A stretch of 64,000 nt of DNA from Tetragonia tetragonoides (lineage: Eukaryota > Streptophyta > Magnoliopsida > Caryophyllales > Aizoaceae): NCBI GenBank assembly GCA_038025085.1, contig CM076147.1:10450001-10514000 (forward strand), read 5' to 3'. The position numbers and the translations under genes were made by a program. Shown here piece by piece: positions 32,313-46,171 of the stretch. Under the pieces are notes generated by a model. That model was given only the letters and a program-made list of their open reading frames with translations. It ran no database searches and was not told the origin of the DNA. The stretch's first letter is position 1. Every line of letters begins with the position of its first letter.

Positions 32313-33901
32313 TGTAGACGCCAAAAAAGCTCCTTCAGATTTCTCCGCAAAAGCCCGATGACGAAAGGAGTAATTTATAAACTTGAATGCTATTTTTGCT
32401 TTGATAGGTAAAATAAGGTCTCATGTTTTTCCTCGATCACTCCTTCATTTTAACTTCATTCAAAAGCGCCTTTTAAGAGCTTTCTATTGCTTCCTTCTGT
32501 GTCAAAATACGATTCCGCACCTAAGAGTTATGGCCAAACAAAGTTAAGGGTCAAAACAGATGTAGCCGAATACTGTGGACCGTATGACCATCCCCATTTG
32601 GGAGTTTATTTGGTTGAATTAATTTGTGAGCCTTGTATGTTTGGATTCCTTATTCAAATATCTTTCCAATGACATATCATGAGCCCACACCACATTCCCA
32701 ACTAAGGAGTTACGAGCCTAACATTGATGCGTACTGTAAAACTGACCACTCCTTACTCTTTTTGGTATATCTCGAGATCCACAAAACATTTGGGCCTAAA
32801 ACTAAAGCCATTTGAAACTAGACCCAATAATCGTTCTAACGCATCTTGAATCATCCAATTCGAGCCCAAACGAGTGAGATATAGCCCGGCAAACATCCAG
32901 CTGGCAAGTTGACAGCCGTCAGCAGCCTTGACCAGGGTCGCCAGCGGCGCTGACACAGCCTCTGGCCCGACTCTGTTTTCAAGCCTAATTAAAAATTTTG
33001 GCTCCTTTCACCCGTCTAACCCTACTTCATGCGCCTATAAATACGACCCTCCTCCTTCAGTTCAAAACACATAGTCTATAGTTGACACCCTCTATTCTCA
33101 GTAGTATTGACTCTGAGCTTCTCCCTCTTTCTTCCATAAACAATTCTATTCTATTCGCGGGAGTATTGACACCGAGCTTCCCCTTCTTTCTTCCAAACTT
33201 GAGATCTTGTCTTTACAATTTTTGTCAAATATAGCCTACAGTTCAGGTACTAACTCCTGAGGGCTCAAATTAAATTTCTTGCCTAATTGTTTATTTTCTA
33301 GTAGTCATAATGTAGATATCATGCTAATCACGTCTTTTATTGCTTCCTAAATATTGTCTTTCAACTCCAAGCATGTGTAGTCTTTGCAATGCTCAACTTG
33401 CCGATCGAAGGCATGTGTAAACAAGGGTTAAACATAAATGTTCTGATGCTTGTGATGAACCAATTAATAGTCTAAGTCTATGTTGTTAATCCGGTTTTGT
33501 ATGGGAATTATGTCTTTAAATTATTAAGCAAACTTGAGTTAGTAGAGGCCGTCATAAAACGGGCGAGTTAGGTGCCTAACACCTTCCCACCTCGTACCTT
33601 CGCCCCCGAATCTTTTATTCTTGGGTACTCATATGTTCTATATGAGTGGGAGTCTTTCTAAAAAACATGAGCAGTTCACTTATCGCGCTATTGGGTTGTC
33701 CAATCGGATTGTCCCTTCGGTTTGTCCCTTGGATAAAACGCCGATAGCAGATTTGTGACCTCTTTCATGGTTTTTATTCAATTCAAGTCTTTACAAAATC
33801 TTTTCTAACTTGATGGTCCCTTGAACTTGTCTAAACCCCCAACTTACAAATTCTCTATAAGGAAGCACTCCGTGGAGCGATAGAAATCCTGGGTCCTTAC
33901 A
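32313..33901 (+). repeat. 3' LTR of element E
   Basis: 1589 bp, TGTAGACGCC..GGGTCCTTACA. It has a TATA box TATAAATA at 33036-33043 and a GCC/GGC palindrome cluster upstream of it. It is longer than the related LTRs of D and H, because of extra sequence in its 3' half (about 33350-33500). Confidence 0.92.
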
Positions 33902-33905
33902 CCTT

Positions 33906-33912
33906 TATATAA
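33906..33912 (+). promoter_or_regulatory. TATA box of the B DUF7745-like gene
   Basis: TATATAA lies 94 bp upstream of ATG 34000 and starts at the last base of E's target duplication. Element E therefore cut the upstream region off while leaving the core promoter intact. Confidence 0.55.
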
Positions 33913-33999
33913 TTGGGTTTCTTTCTCTTCTCTTCTCAGCACTTGCTTTGAGCCCCTAGAGAGAGAAAATTCCTTGAGAGAAAATCCTTAATCTTAACA

Positions 34000-35549
34000 A
34001 TGGTGAATTTTGATGATGTCTTTGATGCTTGGTTGGCTTCCATGACGGTAGAGGAGAGATTAGAGCTCACCCCTTTCCATCTCAATGCCTTCTTTCACCT
34101 CAAAGAAGTTAAGATTTTGTGGGATTTTCTTCATGCTTCCATTGAGTTTTGGGACCCAAAATTCCATGTTTTCCGTTTTGGTACTCATGAGATGTGCCCG
34201 TTGGTGAAGGAGTTCTTCGATATCATTGGCTTTCCAGCCGAAAACCCCCCTGCCGTTCCTTACTTGGGGAATGCTTTTGTGGGTGATTTTCAAAGGTACC
34301 TCGGGTTGTCTCCCCGTCAAGCAGGTCAAGTGCTTTGCGGTGAGGATGTTGATCTTGCCAAGCTCGTGACTTTCTTTACTTATAGGGCCCGGGATGCGAT
34401 GGATATGAGGTACAAGAAACGTGCCTTTGTATTTTGCCTCCTCCATCGTTATTTGTTCGTTGGTTACGAAGATGCTCTTATTCCCTCCGAAAAGAAGTTG
34501 ACCATCAATAGGGGCAAAGCTTGCCTTCTTAGGCTGACCGGGCAAATTCAATGGGATATCTCTCTTATGCACTTGGTCGTGGGAGAGACAATCCTTGCCT
34601 TAGATAGGCTCAAGAGCAATCCTCAAGAGTCCTTCACCGGGAGCCCTTTACTCCTTCAAGTAAGTTTTGTGATAAAGCGTTAATCTTTGTGGATTTAATT
34701 TTATTTGGTGAAATTCTCATCTTGTATTGACTTGAATTTCTCTTTTGTTGTTTTTGTGTAGATATGGTTTCAAGAGAGACTCCACTTGCTTGAGGCCCCA
34801 ATAGACACTAGGAAGTTCCTCCCTTAGCATTTTCCGGCGAGGCGCCGAAAGTTCTCTGAATCCTCTCGGGAGGAGTGGATAGCATATTTCTACACCGACA
34901 TCCAACAGGCTTGGTTCGTCTCGTGGTGGCGTACCACCAAAATTGTAGGGTGTAGTGAGATTTGCCTTTTACGAGAATTATTGGTTTGTATACTTTGACG
35001 TTCTTGTTACTGAACCGCCTCCTCCGCCAATATGGCTTAAGGCAAAGGATTCCGAATGTAAGTTCTGAACCCCCTTCCCAAAAGCCCTTAACATCCTCCT
35101 TGGTGTCTAATTGGGAACGGCACTGGAACCGTCGCCAAGTGTGGACTAAGCCGGTGTACCCGCATTCAAACGGGTTGTCTAGTTTGTATGAAGAATGGAT
35201 TTGGAGCGGTGACCATCAAGTTAACCAAAGGCTCCTAGAGGAGAAAAAGGAGTTCTTCAAAACTCGCAAATATGATGAGCCAAGCGGTATAAGGATAACT
35301 CCCATTGATAGGCCCACTTGACCTTCCAAGCCCCAACCTAAGGGTAAGGGAAAAGGCAAGGCAAAGGCCCAATCCACGAAGAGGAAGACTCCGGCCCACT
35401 CGGCCAAGCAAGTAGCTCCAATTAGGCCCAACGATCACGAGGCCTCTTCTAGCTACGGTAGGGAAAGATGGGCTCCAAAAGAACAAATGGAACTTGATGA
35501 GCCTAGCGAGCCCGCCCAAGAGCCCGAAGTTAAGGACAATGAGGAGTAG
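34000..35549 (+). pseudogene. Antisense DUF7745-like gene of element B, two exons
   Basis: Exon 1 (34000-34659, 220 codons) is fully open: MVNFDDVFDAWLASMTVEER, then FWDPKFHVFRFGTHEM with a following EFFDIIGFP. The intron is 34660-34761 (GTAAGT..TGTAG). Exon 2 continues IWFQERLHLL. It has an in-frame TAG near 34826, a frameshift near 34960 and a TGA near 35319. It ends at TAG 35547 after a basic tail (KGKGKGKAKAQSTKRK) and an acidic end. The basic tail could be a nuclear localisation signal. This is the best-preserved copy of the gene. It converges on the end of pol, 290 bp away. Function unknown. Confidence 0.8.
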
Positions 35550-35839
35550 TCCACCTCTAATCGTCTAGCAAGTCTTGTTCTTTTGTCTTAGTAGTATAAT
35601 TCAAATAACGGGTTTGCATGCCCAAGTATATGTAGCTTAGAATTGCCCTTTTATTTATTTTATTATTCTCGCACTTATTATTATTATTATTATTAGAGCA
35701 TGTAATGGACTTTAGCCATATTAATGAAATACTTGCTTATTTTTCTTTTTTTTTTCGGTCGCGGACCCCGCCTGGATGGGTTTGACCGATTTTGACTTGG
35801 ATTTGGTGCCTTAGTGTGCTCTCTCAAAGATTTAATATT
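35550..35839. other. Convergent spacer between the antisense genes and pol of B
   Basis: The spacer is 290 bp and AT-rich, with a short ATT run near 35680. Both the antisense DUF7745-like transcript and the pol transcript must pass or end here. No gene is seen. Confidence 0.65.
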
Positions 35840-36999
35840 TTATGCATAGAATCGCTTAAGTTGGTCCATATTTGTGAGTTTAGTGAACTCGTTGCCGTCT
35901 AAATCCATTAACTTTACCGCTCCACCGGACAATATCGTCTTGATAATGTATGGGCCGACCCAATTAGGCTTGAACTTTCCCCGAGGGTTGGCTACAATTG
36001 GTCTTACCTCTTTTAAGACTAAGTCTCCTTCATTTATTCCTCTAGCCTTGAATCGTTGATCAAAATGTCTTGCCATCCTTGCTTGGTGGACATGACCGTA
36101 ATGTAGGGCATTTAGTCGTCTTTCATCTAGCAAGACCAATTGGTCATACCGGGCCTGGACCCAATCCACTTCAGGTAACTCACTTTCCAAAGTTACCCTT
36201 AAGGAAGGGATTTCTACCTCGACTGGGAGTACTCCCTCCATTCCGTATACTAAAGAATAAGGTGTTGCTCCCGTTGAAGGTTGAATAGTGGTTCTATACC
36301 CCCATAAGGCGAATTGTAGCTTTTTGGGCCAATCTTCCTAGTTTTCCGGCATCTTAGCTATAATCTGTTTTACGTTCTTGTTTGCGGATTCTACGGCTCC
36401 ATTCGTTTGTGGCCTATAAGGTGAAGACTGTCGATGTTGAATTTTAAACTTAGTGAAAAGTTCGGCAACATCCTTTTTGAATTGGGTCCCTTGATCACTT
36501 ATGATTTCGTGGGGTACTCCGTATCTGATAATGATGTTTTCATGTATGAACTTTGCCACATGTTTTGACGCTATTCTTGCGTACAAGTGAGCTTCAACCC
36601 ATTTGGTAAAATAATCTATTGCGACTAGTATGTATTCATGGCCTCCTTTTCCTGTAGGGGTGATTTTCCCAATGATGTCAATACCCCATGCAGAGAACGG
36701 CCATGGTGAAGTGAATGTATGTAGAGGAGTAGGAGGTCTATGTTGTAAATTGGCGTGGAATTGGCAGCGTGTGCACTTTCTCACGTATTCGATGCAGTCC
36801 TTTTCCATTGTAGTCCAATAGTATCCTCGCCTTAGGATCATCTCGACCAAGGCGAGTCCATTCATATGGGGACCACATACGCCATTATGTATGTCGCTCA
36901 TGGCTTTGATGGCCTCATGTTCCTTTAAGCATAGAAGACTTAGCCCTTGTGCTGTCTTTTTATAAAGTTTGCCGTGCACATGTATGTATTGTGCGGCTG
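35840..36999 (-). pseudogene. pol: Integrase region of element B
   Basis: The zinc-binding part (HNGVCGPHMNG, then RKCTRCQFH), the core with all three acidic residues visible (WGIDIIGKI, IISDQGTQF, NGAVESANK), and the C-terminal domain through NMDQLKRFYA are all present. One stop separates core and C-terminal domain (near 36337). It is otherwise the most complete integrase of the three Tat elements. Confidence 0.88.
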
Positions 37000-39067
37000 G
37001 TCTTCTTAAAGCTCTTCGTGTCGTAGGTGTGGATTGTGGAGGGTAATCACCTTTGTCGAGTAGATTAAGAATGTCGGTAAACCATTCCTCTTCTTCTTCC
37101 TCGTTGGCACGTACTTTAAGTGCATTACAAAAGACGGGCTCAGTGGGCCTTTGAATGTGAATGTGAATGGGCATGGAGATTACATCATCTGGAATATTTA
37201 TCATGGAGGCCATTTTCTCTAAGGCGTCCGTGAACTGGTTGTCATCTCTAGGAAGGTATGTAAAACGGATGTGAGTGAAATATTTGGCTATCTTTTCAAG
37301 ATATTCCTGGTAAGGTGCCAGGGATTCGCTTTTCACTCTCCTTTTTTTGAGACTTGTTTTATGATGAGAGTTGAATCTCCATATACCTTTAGATCCTTAA
37401 TTCGAGTTCTATTGCCGCTTCTAAACCAATGATGCATGCTTCATGCTCGGCGCCATTGTTGGTTACCTCATGGTCTAATTTGACGCCTATGGGAGTATGT
37501 GCGCCTTCTAGGCTGACTAATAATACTCCTACGCCGCAACCTTTTTGGTTTGACGCTCCGTCAAAGTATAACTGCCAAGTGCTTTCTTCGACACTCATTA
37601 TTCCTTCATCGGGAAAGTCATGTGCAGCATCTTCGCAATTAACTGGGTTTTTAGCAAGATGTTCAGAAATGGCGTGTCCTTTGATTGCCTTTTGGTGTTC
37701 AAAAGTTAGATCCAATTCTGAAAGCATGACAGTCCATCTTGCTATTCTTCCACTAAGAATGGGTTTTTCGAACAAGTACTTTAGTGGATTCATCGTTGAC
37801 TTTATATGGATAGAATGTTGTAGCATGTAGTGTCGAAGCTTCTTTGTTGCAGTGACCTATGCGAGACACGTTTTCTCTAGCGTGGAGTAGCGTGTTTTGT
37901 ACTCTAAGAATTTCTTGTTAAGGTAGTATATTGCCTTTTCGTCATTTTCCACCTTTTGGGCCATCATAGCACCTATGGAGGTATCTGTGACTGTTAGGTA
38001 TAGCACAAGTGGCTTTCCCGGAATTAGTGGAACCAATACGGGTGGATTAGCTAAATACTCTTTGATCTTGTCGAAGGCTTGCTGGCATTGATCATCCCAG
38101 GTAGATTTGGTATCTTTTTTGAGCTTTTTGAAGATGGGCTCGCATGTAATAATCAATTTTGATATGAATCGACTTATATATTGGAGTCGTCCTAAGAATC
38201 CTTTTATCTTCTTTTCATTTTTGGGAGATAGCATATCTCTTATAGCTTTGATTTCGGTTGGATCAATTTCAATGCCTCTTGTGCTTATGACGAATCCTAA
38301 GAGCTTGCCAGAAGTTACTCCGAATGGGCATTTTTGAGGATTTAATCTCATATTGTAGTTCCGAAGCCTGTCAAAGAATTTCTTTAGAGAGGGTATATGT
38401 CCATCTCTCTCCTTGGATTTGATGATCATATTGTCTACATAAACCTCGGCTTCCTTCTGCAGCATGTTAGGTAGAAGGGAAGTCGCGGTTCTTTGGTATG
38501 TTGCTCCCGCATTCTTCAACCCGAAAGGCATGACGGTATAGCAATATGTTCCCTATTGGGTTATGAAGGTGGTTTTCTCCATATCTTCTTCGGCCATTTG
38601 TATTTGGTTATACCCTGCATAGCCGTCCATTAATGATAAGAGGGCATGTCCTGCATTATCCACCAGTACATCTATATGTAGCAAGGGAAAGTCGTCCTTT
38701 GGACTTGCCTTGTTTAGATCTCTGGAATCGACGCACATCCTTACTTTGCCGTCCTTTTTTGGAACGGGCACTATATTAGCGACCCATTCTGGATATTGAG
38801 CGATTTTAATAAAACCTGTTGCGAGTTGTTTCTGCACCTCTTCTTTGATTTTTAGTTTCTACTCATGTTTCATTCTCCGAAGTTTTTGCTCTACCGGCTT
38901 TGAATCAGGATTGAGCGGTATTGTATGCTGTGCTATCTCACGACTTATTCCGGCATATCTTTGTAGGACCAAGCGAAAACGTCTATGTATTATTTTAAGA
39001 GAATTATAAAGCGTTCTCGCTCTTTGGGAGTTAACGATTAGCCAATGCGCACTTAGAGCGGCTCTTG
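37000..39067 (-). pseudogene. pol: RT and both RNase H domains of element B
   Basis: RT motifs are clear (LMDGYAGYNQ, MPFGLKNAGATYQ), but the catalytic box reads YVDN instead of YIDD, so the second Asp is lost. Stops or shifts lie near 38550, 37856 and 37388. The second RNase H keeps YFDGAS, GAEHEA and TDAL. The pattern matches A's open frame at 9466-12123. Confidence 0.85.
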
Positions 39068-40318
39068 TTAGCTTGCAAGATTGATTAATTCTGTTTCTTC
39101 CACAATTGAAGTCTTTTGTTCATGCTCTAATAGTGCTTTAGTTACTTCTTTGGGCAATTCTTGTTTATCTTTTGAATTATTAGCTACTAAGTAATCTAAG
39201 AAGTAAGCAGAATCAGTAATCATTTCATTGATAGAGGAAACAGGAACATCAGCTAAGCCATTACTATTGGCCTTAACGTCATTAGACTTGCAAGCCGAAG
39301 TAAACATAGATTTGGGTGGACCACCCGACTCTACTATATTAGACTCATCTTCAAAATTAGACTCAATCCGGTTGGAGTCAGTGTTGGTGTCAGGCTTGGA
39401 TTCTTCGGAGATCGTGATCTTGATCTTCTTTCCGTTGGCTCCCGTCCAGCTTATGGTGTGTTTCTGCTTTGTGAGCTGACCCTCGTTTGGAGTGATCAAC
39501 TTAGTTGGGTCAAAGTTTGCATCTTGAATTGCGTTATTGACATTATGGAGCTCCTCATCTTCTGGATGACGATGCTCTTGTCCAAATAATAGACCCAAAG
39601 CGTTGTTTGGTGTGTTCTCTACCCAATCAAAGTTTAGCCTCCTTCTTACAGGCAAAGGAGTTTCTTCCAGCGCGTAGTAGTTTTGGAAGACTTCGAATAC
39701 GGGAACTTGGATTCCATAAACAGGGAGAACATAGAGCTTCGGAAAGCCATAATAAGGGAATGGATCTCCAGACTGGACGAACTGCCCGTTTAGTGTGTGC
39801 GGGTATGGTGCCATGCGGATGTCAAAGACTTTGTTTTCCTTAATGGCCCTTCTCTTCACCTTTTCTTTAGCGATGTATTCCCGTAACTCCTGTTTGTAAG
39901 GGTTATAGCCCAACCCAAAAAGATTATTTCCGGCTTTGGATGACGAAACTGGAAGTGGTTCGGAGACATCTTTTCCTAGAGATGTGCTGGGGAAGTGCCC
40001 CTGATTTCATAGAATGGCATTAATTCCTAGGTGGGAATATGGTGCGAAAGGAGCTGTATCTTGCTCAAGTAGGGCGACGCCTTCAGTCATAAAGCCCCAT
40101 AATTCTTTGTCTTACGCAGTGTGCTCGACTTTAAGAACCGGCGTGTCTTCAATGCTCGCGATCATAGAATCAGCTCTAACCTCTAGAACTACCCCTCCGA
40201 CCAATATTTTGACCTTTTGGTGTAATGTTGAAGCTATCACGTTTAATCCATGGAGCCATGGGCGTCCTAGGAGTAAATTGAATGAAGCTGGGATGCCGAT
40301 GACCTGGAATTGTACCAT
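39068..40318 (-). pseudogene. pol: Linker between protease and RT of element B
   Basis: Conserved with A and, more distantly, with C (51319-51642). Recognisable strings are RPWLHGL at the protease end and LGLLFGQEHRHP in the middle. It is acidic towards RT. No known domain, and it is broken by several shifts. Confidence 0.7.
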
Positions 40319-40321
40319 TTT

Positions 40322-42417
40322 CTAAATTTGTCCAGTGTTAAGGTTAACCAAAAATATGCCTAATACGTTTCGTTTGGAATTGTCGTAGCCCCTCAACCCT
40401 TGTGCAGCATGCGCGAGGTTGCTTACATATATGCCCAAGCATTGGGCGGTCCTTAGGGGACAAATGTTGAAAGCGGACCCATTGTCTATTAGAGTCACTG
40501 AGACCTGTTTCTTCTCACATATGGAAGTTAGGTAGAGTGCCTTGTTGTGATGAGTTCCTTCGGGTGGAAGGTCTTCATTAGTGAATGCAATTGCTTGCAA
40601 AGAATTTCCTTTCGTAAGGAGATTGACTAAGTCATCTGGAGTAGCTTCGCGGAAAACCATAGTTTGATTAAGTGCTTTTAGTAAAGCATTTCTATGTACT
40701 TGAGAGGTAGTCAAAAGTTGCCATATAGAGATATCGGCCTTAATCTTTTGAAGCTGTTTGAGCAGTGTAGTGCCATCATCCTCGTTTGGAGGGTTTTGGT
40801 CCTTGTTTTGGACTAGTAGAGAGTCTCTCACTTGTGGTATGACTGAAGCTGTGTTTGGTAATGGATCCTTGTTCTGAAGATGGGGTGGTATGTAATGCCT
40901 TCCTGACCTCGTGAGGTGTTCGACTTCAGGAGATTCATCATCAAAAGAGTCATACCACGCTTTAGAAATTTGGAGGGTAGCATCTTCCTCGTCGCTATCA
41001 CTTTCCCAAAGTCCGGCTACCTCTAGGTGGAGGGAGTCAAGCTTAAATGGTGGGATAAAATGTCCAATTGGCCCAATCAGGCGAGAGGGGTCCTTTTCTT
41101 CCTCTTCATTTGTAATGACGAAAACAACACCAAGAGGATTGGTGTTGTTGTTTGCAGTGGGAACATTCTTTGGCTTGGGAATAATCCCATTGTCAAAAAG
41201 ATCCTGGATTTTATTTTTTAGTGTCCAACACTTCTCGGTGTCATGTCCTTTTCCTCTATGGAATCTGCAATAAAGATTAGGATTCCATAATGGGCTCCTC
41301 TTTTCAACGTCAGGATCGGGAGTGGGGCCCATGACATTGAGATAGTCATTCTTGACAAGCTTTTCCAAGGCTTTAGCATAGCTCATGCCCAATGGAGTGT
41401 ATTGCCTTTGCGGTTTGTCGTAGACAGCGTTGACTTCATTAATCTTGTTGGAAGAGCCTCCTGAATAGGGATTCTTCTTGTAGCTCGAGTTATAAGTGCC
41501 TTTATTGAAGAAGTCCTTGCTTTTCTCCTTTTTGAGTGCTTGATCATCCTCTATGAGCAATCCTACACTATTGAGTTGTGTATGAAGTAATTGCTTGATA
41601 TTTGAGAGGATTCAAGTAAATAGGTTGTAAATTCTTGATGAGTTTTCGAATTTGCTCTTCCTTGGATGGACGGTCAAGCATTTCGGTCACTTTTGTTCTC
41701 TATTTCTTAACAAAGTAAGTGCAGCTTTCACTTTCACCTTGCTTTATTGCTTCCAACTCTCTCATGGTAGTTGGTTGGATGACGTTGTCGGCGTACCTAG
41801 TGAGGAATAAACTAGACACTTTGTTCCATTCTTGAATCTGATTGGGCTCGAGCTTGAAGAACCATGCCCTAACAGTGGGGTCCAAGGTTTGTGAGAAGAG
41901 ATGAATATGGAGGTCTGGATCTACTCCTCTTAGGCCCATCGCGGTGGTGAAAGCCCTTATGTGATCTTTTGGATCATCGGTCCCTTTTGAAGGTGGGGCC
42001 TTCAGGCATAGAGAACTTTTGTGGGAGCTTCCCCTTGATGTGAGAGGAATATCCTTCAGCATTGATCATGTAGTCACTTATGATCTTGTTTTGAGTTAGA
42101 GCTAACTCAAGGTTCTTAATTTGAGCACTTAGCTCTTCTACTTTGTCATCTCGAGGTGGAGGATCATCTTGGTTGAAAGGGTCAGCTCCCTTAACCTTGC
42201 TTTCTATCCATGTCACACGGTTTCCCATGGTTTCCAACATTGACATCATTTCATCCAACATCTCATCAGTAGTCTTAGGTGGTGAAGGTGGCATGTCACC
42301 TTCGACCATTTCGGTCAACTTAGAACAGGGTGGTCGGTATGGAGGGGGAGTAACAAACACTGAGTCAGACCTAGCTTGGCTCGGAGAGGGAGATTCCAAT
42401 ACGAGCTTCCTAACCAA
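40322..42417 (-). pseudogene. gag: gag and protease of element B
   Basis: The N-terminal half (42417-41700) holds a Pro-rich start, a coiled-coil-like stretch and the capsid part (DDPKDHIRAFTTAMGLRGVD). A 412-codon open frame (41560-40322) holds the zinc-knuckle-like CRFHRGKGHDTEKC and the protease motif LIDNGSAFNICPL, with its Asp present. A frameshift near 41990 and a gap near 41580-41700 separate the two. The start codon is uncertain: the frame opens at a TTG. Confidence 0.82.
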
Positions 42418-43392
42418 ACGTTGATTACTGTTTTCTTCCCAATCCTAGACAGCGGATAAGACTTAGAAAAGGAAAGACTAACATGTTCCACAAAAGAAAA
42501 GTTTTAAAACAAAGATGGGAAATTTCTATCTAGAATATTCTATTAACATAGCTACCCTTGTGGACTAATTAATGGGTTTAGGTCCAAAGATCTCAACACG
42601 GGAAAAGAAAGATAAAAGATATTATACTCTTGACTAAAAGGGGAGGGGAGAGATATTATCGAGATCTCTGGCCTAGACTCACTACCTAAATTAAAGGAAA
42701 GAATAAAGCATTAAAATCTTTTCTAAGGTAACGAGCATCATATAGAACATTCAGGGATATTGTTTTCTAAAAATAAAGATTCTAGACTCCATCTTAAGAA
42801 AAAATCTAGACTCAAAAAAGGAAAAGATCCTAATTGGGGTCTAACCTATTATTCTATGACGACCAAAAAGACTACGCAAAGGTTGCGTTCACATATGGGC
42901 CAATAGCACAACAACGCAAATGACATGATCATAAAAATCTAGCATGGACATGGGACTGAGTTTCAACCTAAAGCATTGATTCTAGTTCATGCAATGGGGT
43001 AGGCTTAAGGGTTTTGGTCAAAAGGTATTCATGATCAAGAATGTACAACAATCCGCTGGATGCGCGACAATGTGAAGCATTCTAGTTATCCTACTCGTCA
43101 AAAGGACGAATGCGTAGGAAGGTACATGAGGTGGGGGGATCCATGTTTCTTGGCAAAGAAGAATCGAGTGGATTCTCACCAAGGTACTTCACCACACTGT
43201 AATGGCTAAAAACTAGTTTCAACTTGTAAAAACAAGCTCGGATGTCGCGCAAGCACATGCACATGAATTCAATGAATGCAAATTAATAGAAGAATGACAA
43301 GTCACAAAATAATAATAAGAACACTCAAGGTAGTGAACAAAGCAAAAATAATAACAATGAATCGATTTTCAAGTTACACCCTCTTAATCATG
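42418..43392 (-). other. 5' leader of element B
   Basis: Non-coding, colinear with A's leader, but with only one copy of the 69-bp unit. Confidence 0.75.
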
Positions 43393-43410
43393 TCCCCAGT
43401 GAAGTCGCCA
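43393..43410 (-). other. Primer-binding site of element B
   Basis: Minus strand TGGCGACTTCACTGGGGA, one base from the 5' LTR, close to the sites of A and D. Confidence 0.85.
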
Positions 43411-43411
43411 C

Positions 43412-44950
43412 TGTAAGCTACAGGATTTTTCTCCCCTTTTTCCTTCGCCCCTCCTTCGGATTTCCGGGCAGCCTGGGAGAGCGCGATCGTTCAGGTTTTC
43501 GTGAACCTTTGAGTGTGAATGCACATGAAGATTTTCCTTTTGCACTAAGGACATGATTAAGATTGTCGGAAGTCGCCACCAAATTTAAGATAATTTGGAA
43601 ACCTTGGAATCAAGTTAATAGTCTAGAAAGACGTCAACTCAATTCCTGTGCACCCCAATCCTTAATGGGGAAATTGACTTCATAAATGAGTTGGGGGCGT
43701 CAGTACGAGCCAGGAAGGTGTTAGGCACCCAACTCGCCCGTTGACAACAACGGCCTTTACTAATCGATTCAATATAATTATTAATGCTACGATTCCAAAC
43801 AGGGTTAAATTTGTCTAAATTCCTAGTTTTAACTAATGGGTTGAACAAACATTATTATTGTCACCACTTTTAACAATTTATCAAATTACATGATTTTATT
43901 GCTAGAAAACGATAAATATGCTAAGACCTGCAAGTTAGAAGACAAACAAATAATTCATCCACCAATCCACACAAAGCATAATTTAATCATAAGGAGCAAG
44001 AAATAACAAAATTAATACATTCATTCATCCATTAATTAGGCTTAATACAAGCCCTTTTCCTCGAAATGCGCCATGCATGTACATATCACATAAACCAAAA
44101 TCGTTAGTAATAACAAGCAATATAAAAAATTATTGAAAACCCTCAGGTTGGATTACCTGGATGCTCACAATGAACTTATTGGGTTATATTGCTTGAATTC
44201 ATGCTCTTGATGAAGTGTGAAGGTTTATTTTGTGGTGCTAGGGCTAACCTAAAGAAGGAGTAGAATCATAATTTCTTGTTTTATATGAGAGAGAGAGAGA
44301 GAAAGAGAGAGAACCTCTAGAATTCCCAATGTGAGAGAGAAACTGGAAACCAAAAGACCAACCCTTTAGAGAGAATGTCCAACCTCTTCAACTGAACCCT
44401 AAGGTTTGTTTATATAGAAGAGGGGGAGATGCAAGGTTTTGCAACGGAAATCGAATGGGCCTCGAATTCGCCGTCCACGAGAAAAGGTTCAGGCGGCCAT
44501 ACAGCTAGGCCGAGCGGCTGAGCTGGCAGGACAAGCGGTCAAGCCGCTTGGCAAGCTGTCAAGCCGCTTGGCCTAGTGGCCACCGCTTGGACCTGGAACA
44601 ACATGCCTCTATAGGCGCCTGACTTCTTTTCCAAGCGGGGGAGGCTTTTCCGAGGGGGTCCACGCGGGATTGACTGACTTCCCTTGTTTGAAAAAGGGTT
44701 GACTCATGGGTTTGGGTTTCCTTTCGGGCCCTTAGGTTCAAAGAGGCCTATCTCTCAGCTTTGGACTCCAATTGAATTGAGTCTAGCTAGTTTGGATCAC
44801 CTGTACAAAAGGCTTCCACTGGTTAATTCAAATGAACCGGGCTAATCATTAGAGCAATTATTCTCGCAACCCAAGTTCGAGCAAAATCCAATCCTTTCAT
44901 CATCGGGTTTTTATGGGGACTTATCATAGACACAATTTTTGGTGTCTACA
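43412..44950 (-). repeat. 5' LTR of element B
   Basis: 1539 bp, TGTAGACACC..AGCTTACA on the minus strand. It contains an AG tract, TATATA near 44410 and phased palindromes at 44535, 44555 and 44576. At 44951 the DUF7745-like reading frame of C resumes. Confidence 0.92.
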
Positions 44951-46171
44951 CTCTTCTTCGATCTGCATTGAACTATTGGGACCCAGATTTGCACGTTTTC
45001 CGTTTGGGTAATTGTGAATTATGCTCTTTAGTTGAAGAATTTGCTGCAATTACTAATATGCCTGATGTCTTTCCCCCAGCTGTGCCTTATTTGAGGAATG
45101 GTTTTAGTAATCAGCACAGGAAAGCTATAGGCCTATCATCTACGGAAGCCGAAAGCATGATTCTTTGTGGCGATGTGGGCTTAGTTCAGATCAGTGAAAA
45201 GTTTTGCTCCCTCTTCTGAACAGGATGCAATATTTAGGCGTTGCCGCCGACAGGCTTTTGTACTCTGCCTGTTGAATCGCCTATTATTTCTCAATGCAGA
45301 ATCCCCCAACCTTGGTAGAGCCTCGTTGCTGGGAGTAGTGAATCAAATGGCTGAAGAGCATTCTCCTTTCCATCTGGTTATAGGAGAAACTATTTTAGGG
45401 CTTGACAGGTTGAAAACTTTGTCTCACGCAGCCTTTTCTGGCAGCTCCCTACTTCTTCAAATTTGGTTATGCGAGCATCTAAGGTTGATAGAATCGCCAG
45501 AGAATATGATAGCTCGTACCTCTCTAGCTTGGAAGAAGAAGACTTATACCGCTGCTAGCTTCTTGGTTATGAAAAGGCTATATGAGGAGAAAACTCTTGC
45601 TGAATGGGATGCCTTTTTCCATGCTGGCCCTGTCGTTCGTTGGCATGTAACTTGGTGGGGTTTAACCTCTTTTGTTGTTTGCTGCAAATTTGTTCCTCAC
45701 ACCACTATAGTAGGTTTGTACAAGACTACTTGTTTCTTTCCTTCTAGGGTCATCAGGCAGCATGGGTTAAAGCATGTTTTCCCTCGTTAGGAGACTATGA
45801 GACCACGTACCTTGGCTTTGACCACTGAATTTGCTAAAGACTGGGGAAAATACTGGCATGGCAGGGATCGCTGGACACTACCCCTGGTGATTGCCCCAAC
45901 TCATGTTTCTGAGACCTACCTAAACTGGCTTTCTTGCAGTGATGGAGAAGCGAGGCGAGCCCTTCATCATGAGGAGTGGAACCAACTAGTACCTAGATAT
46001 GACTCAGGAACAGGAAGCAAGAAAATGAAGGAAGGGCCTTATGAAGAAGGCTATCACGTAATGAAAAGAGGAAAACCCCCAGTTCGAGGAAGCGATCATA
46101 GGTCGTCCTCAAGCCAAGGTCCTTCAAAGAAGAACTCTTCAACGAAACCTTCTAAAGGGAAGAAGGATTAA
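44951..46171 (+). pseudogene. Remainder of the antisense DUF7745-like gene of element C, intronless
   Basis: It resumes as LLRSALNYWDPDLHVFRLG, the match of FLHASIEFWDPKFHVFRFG in A, and runs to TAA 46169. At the point where A and B have their intron (LLLQ then IW), C reads straight through at 45460/45461. There is a frameshift near 45195 and a TAG at 45788. The C-terminus is basic and Ser-rich (GPSKKNSSTKPSKGKKD). The intact length would be close to that of B. Function unknown. Confidence 0.8.
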